The notes under the pieces were generated by a model. It ran no database searches. It was given only the letters and a program-made list of their open reading frames with translations, and was not told the DNA's origin. 64,000 nucleotides of DNA from Haemophilus influenzae (lineage in GTDB: Bacteria; Pseudomonadota; Gammaproteobacteria; Enterobacterales; Pasteurellaceae), in assembly GCF_001457655.1 (NCBI RefSeq), contig NZ_LN831035.1, positions 1,488,001 through 1,552,000 of the forward strand, in the 5' to 3' direction. Shown here one piece after another: positions 59,615 through 64,000 of the stretch. Made by a program: the position numbers and the translations under genes. Within the stretch, counting starts at the first letter, position 1. Each line of letters begins with the position of its first letter.

Positions 59615-59618
59615 CTTG

Positions 59619-60359
59619 TTACCAACAAAATCGTTCATTCACAAAATTTTCTGACCGCTTTTTTTGCCATTTTTCTTTATTTTTTGGATTAGCAAAAAAA
59701 CGGGCTTGTTCCTGTAAACGTTGAACTAATTTTTCTTCCGATTCTTTTAACGCTTTTTGACGATCTGCAAATTTTGCGGGTAATGCTGGTAAGAAAACCA
59801 CTTCATAAGGATGCGCAATTGTCCATTTCACCGCATTTTCGGCAGCACGACTTTGTTTATCAAAATCACAAAACGCATAAGCATTAACAAACTGCCCTAC
59901 AACATGGCTGAACCCTGTATTATCCTGCACCGTTTGTTTTGGTAAATCCAACACATAAAGTGCGGTGATCAAACGATTTTGACCACGATAAAACCAAGTA
60001 ACCGCTTCATCTCTTAAGCCAAAATCGTAAGCCCGAGCGGCTAAGGTAAACATTGTCATTGGTGAAATGCGAGCTGGATTTTCTTCTAAAAATTTTACCG
60101 TACTTTTATAACCTTTTAGCGTATTTTCACGTAACATAGGATCAATTTCTTTATGTACAAATACATTTTCTGCTTTTCCATTTTCAGCAGAATAATAAGG
60201 TTTAATATAAATATCCACAGTCTTCACTGGTTCTTTGCTAATAGAACTACAAGCCGTAATAAAAAGTGCGGTTATAAAACCTAGCATTTTAAAAATAGGA
60301 ATTTTGGCAAAATTCAAGCAAATCCACTGACTAAGTGAAGTTTTTATCAATAATTTCAT
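59619..60359 (-). CDS. hypothetical lipoprotein
   Basis: 246 residues from ATG 60359, which has AAGGAAAAG. The lipobox is FITACSS with C37; the signal is long (36 residues), and an ATG at 60287 (MLGFITALF) would give a normal length but has no ribosome site. The mature part has many aromatic residues and RAYDFGLRDEAVTWFYRGQNR. It ends in ENFVNERFCW. No catalytic motif recognised. It diverges from the ferredoxin gene. Confidence 0.7.
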   Translation of the reverse strand: MKLLIKTSLSQWICLNFAKIPIFKMLGFITALFITACSSISKEPVKTVDIYIKPYYSAENGKAENVFVHKEIDPMLRENTLKGYKSTVKFLEENPARISPMTMFTLAARAYDFGLRDEAVTWFYRGQNRLITALYVLDLPKQTVQDNTGFSHVVGQFVNAYAFCDFDKQSRAAENAVKWTIAHPYEVVFLPALPAKFADRQKALKESEEKLVQRLQEQARFFANPKNKEKWQKKRSENFVNERFCW

Positions 60360-60404
60360 CTTTTCCTTATATAATAGTACGACAAATTACAACATATCGT
60401 TATT

Positions 60405-62105
<1,701 letters not shown>

Positions 62106-62106
<1 letters not shown>

Positions 62107-62597
62107 CACAACATCCAATATTGAATAGCAAATACAACAATCACAGCATAAATTGCCGCTAAAACGTCATCGATCATAATGCCAAAACCATTTTCGAGTT
62201 TTTCGTCAAAATAACGAATTGGAAACGGTTTTAAAATATCAAAAAAGCGGAATAACGCAAAAGCAGCCAAAATCCATTGCCAAGATAATGACGGTATCGC
62301 TGCTAATACAATAAATACGCCGACAAATTCATCCCAGACGATAGAACCATGATCGTGTACGCCCATATCTGCAGTAGTTTTTTGGCAAAGGTAGCAACCG
62401 AGTAGAAAACAAAGTGCGGTGAAAATTAAAAAGATTTTTACGCCTAATAAGGAAAGTAAAATCACACCTAAAATTGTTCCAGCTAAGCTCCCCCAAGTGC
62501 CGGGTGCTGGATAAATTAAACCCGAGCCAAAACCAACGGCAAGCAAATGAATAGGATTTAAAAGAGAGATTTTTTTAAGAGGATTATTTTCTGTCAT
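62106..62597 (-). CDS. pgpA: phosphatidylglycerophosphatase A
   Basis: 163 residues with about four helices. GLIYPAPGTWGSLAG near 20-34, and HDHGSIVWDEFVGVF near 80. Removes phosphate from PGP. It overlaps thiL by 4 bp (ATGA). Confidence 0.94.
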
Positions 62598-63580
62598 TTT
62601 GATTCCTTAAAATGATCGAAACCGCTTGAAAAAATTATATTCACAGGTTTTCCATCCCGTAAAAAACGGGGAGAAAAGTCACCGCACTTTTCATTAATTT
62701 TACCAATACAAGTGCAAGGCACGTTCAGTTTTTTCAAGCGTAATTCTAATTCATCTTTATATTCGGGCGGTATGGTAAAACAAAGTTCATAGTCTTCGCC
62801 ACCACTTAAGGCAAATTGTTCCGCTTGAGTGCGATCATATTTATTTAAAATCGATGATGAAAGAGGTAATGCAGTCAGTTCAACTTCAGCACTACATTGA
62901 CTTCGTTCAAGAATATGCCCTAAATCAGATATTAGCCCATCGGAAAGATCAATGGCAGCATGAGCAATATCAATTAACGCCCGCCCAAGTTCAATTCTAG
63001 GTGTGGGTCTAAGATGTCGTTGTTGCAAAAAAACATCATCAGAATCAACCGCACTTTTGCCCAATAAAATTTGTGTTAAACCTGCCGCGCTATCGCCTAA
63101 AGTGCCTGAAACATAAATTAAATCACCGATTTGTGCTTTATGCCGACAAATTCCTTTGTTTTTTTCGACAAAACCTTGTGCCGTAATCGTAATAGACAAA
63201 TTACCTTTTGTAGTATCGCCACCAATTAATGTGACGTTGTATTGTTTTAACGTGTGTAATAAACTTTGGCTAAATGTTGAAATCCAATTTTCGTCTACAT
63301 TTGGCAAAGTTAATGCCAGTGAAACCCATTTTGGCTGTGCCCCCATTGCAGCAAGATCACTTAAATTTGTTGCAACCGCCTTATAAGCCAAGTCCTCAGG
63401 TGAAATGGTTGGTAAAAAATGCGTATTTTCCACCATTGTATCGGTCGTAATGGCAAGCTGATAATTCTCTGGCACGGAAACCAGCGCACAATCGTCGCCA
63501 ATAGATAATTGAACGGAATCATCAACTAATATTTGTTGCTGAAAATATCGTTTAATTAAATCAAATTCACCCATTGCCAT
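62594..63580 (-). CDS. thiL: thiamine-monophosphate kinase
   Basis: 328 residues of the PurM-like fold. GDDCALV near 28, TTDTMVENTHFL near 45, LIGGDTTKG near 117 and AIDLSDGLISDLGHIL near 210. Makes thiamin diphosphate. The ATGs at 63580 and 63574 are both possible. It lies next to nusB, as in E. coli. Confidence 0.95.
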   Translation of the reverse strand: MAMGEFDLIKRYFQQQILVDDSVQLSIGDDCALVSVPENYQLAITTDTMVENTHFLPTISPEDLAYKAVATNLSDLAAMGAQPKWVSLALTLPNVDENWISTFSQSLLHTLKQYNVTLIGGDTTKGNLSITITAQGFVEKNKGICRHKAQIGDLIYVSGTLGDSAAGLTQILLGKSAVDSDDVFLQQRHLRPTPRIELGRALIDIAHAAIDLSDGLISDLGHILERSQCSAEVELTALPLSSSILNKYDRTQAEQFALSGGEDYELCFTIPPEYKDELELRLKKLNVPCTCIGKINEKCGDFSPRFLRDGKPVNIIFSSGFDHFKESK

Positions 63581-63646
63581 TTTTCACCTATCTTATAAAA
63601 GAAAAGGCACGCATTAAAAACGCGCGCCATTCTCAGTTTAAAAGGA

Positions 63647-64000
63647 TTATTTACGCCCTAATGCTGGTGCGATTTTATCAAGTACGCCATTGATATATTT
63701 ATGGCTTTCATCTGCACCGAATACTTTTGCCACTTCAATCGCTTCATTGATAACCACTTTATATGGCACATCTAACTCGAAGCACAATTCATAAACGGCC
63801 AAACGTAAAATTGCCGTTTCAATAGGATCAAGCTCATCAAAAGCGCGGTCAATATAAGGCGAAATTGAAAAATCAACGGTTTCAATATTTTCTACTGTTT
63901 GACGAAATAATTTACGGAAGTAAGGTTTATCTACCCCATCCATATCTTGATCTAACACAAAGGCTAATTCCACTTGTTCTGCAGTATTGCCGGATACTGC
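63647..64000 (-). CDS. nusB: transcription antitermination protein NusB (5' end beyond window)
   Basis: 118 codons are in the window; the frame stays open to base 64000 ([19 protein letters not shown]...). About 25 N-terminal residues lie outside. The GTG at 63973 is internal, not the start. The core [23 protein letters not shown] and [29 protein letters not shown] are typical. It acts with NusE in rRNA antitermination. Confidence 0.95.
   Translation of the reverse strand, partial: AVSGNTAEQVELAFVLDQDMDGVDKPYFRKLFRQTVENIETVDFSISPYIDRAFDELDPIETAILRLAVYELCFELDVPYKVVINEAIEVAKVFGADESHKYINGVLDKIAPALGRK

Overview
The window is a stretch of a Haemophilus influenzae chromosome, or that of a very close Pasteurellaceae relative. 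Dozens of copies of the Haemophilus DNA uptake signal AAGTGCGGT (or its complement) are scattered through genes and terminators. The DNA is AT-rich, and the runs of housekeeping genes are in the order I remember for H. influenzae (ybaK-truC-thiI, xseB-ispA-dxs, sspB-sspA-rpsI-rplM, sixA-glmM-folP-ftsH-rlmE, recD-recB, infC-rpmI-rplT, ihfA-pheT-pheS, thiL-nusB). No tRNA, rRNA, CRISPR array or prophage was seen.

Region by region. 0-16 kb is core metabolism and translation: a catalytically dead USG-1 homologue, YbaK, CspD, tRNA modification (TruC, ThiI), isoprenoid synthesis (IspA, Dxs), SspAB, ribosomal proteins S9/L13, MetF, BioD, FolE, MoeA, MoeB and a DNA-mimic protein. 16-24 kb holds a LysO-type exporter, a periplasmic methionine-sulfoxide repair module (TlpA-like thioredoxin, CcdA-like membrane protein, MsrAB fusion), an ECF sigma factor (RpoE2 type) with a small zinc-finger anti-sigma, a decayed trimeric autotransporter and a TolC-like lipoprotein. 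24-46 kb is again core: a repeat-rich lipoprotein, SixA, GlmM, FolP, FtsH, RlmE, YhbY, GreA, DacB, a dead IS1016-type insertion, RpsO, FabA, a Lon-like protease, MatP, RecD, RecB, the infC operon and YeaD. 55-64 kb is NlpC, IhfA, PheTS, a lipoprotein, a ferredoxin, DapB, a LysE-type exporter, PgpA, ThiL and the 3' part of nusB.

The accessory part lies between yeaD and nlpC (46.3-55.2 kb). It begins with a sulfatase gene cut off at its 5' end and continues with a double-AAA ATPase, a PD-(D/E)XK nuclease-like protein, a PP2C phosphatase, a zinc-type sirtuin, a free-standing FtsK gamma (KOPS-reading) domain, a RhuM-Fic protein on the other strand, a second, zinc-less sirtuin, a HAD 5'-nucleotidase-like protein and a WYL-domain regulator.

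The main discovery candidate is that three promoters in this locus carry the same palindrome (AACGACA-N5-TGTCGC). Each palindrome sits exactly 10 nt upstream of a -10-like hexamer, where the -35 box should be. They lie in front of the AAA gene, the FtsK-gamma/Sir2/PP2C operon and the HAD/Sir2 operon. This suggests a single regulon, probably under the WYL protein, that links NAD-dependent sirtuins, a phosphatase, an AAA machine and a chromosome-sequence reader. In addition, a 14-bp hairpin covers the ribosome binding site of the AAA gene in a way that should silence read-through transcripts but not transcripts from the local promoter.
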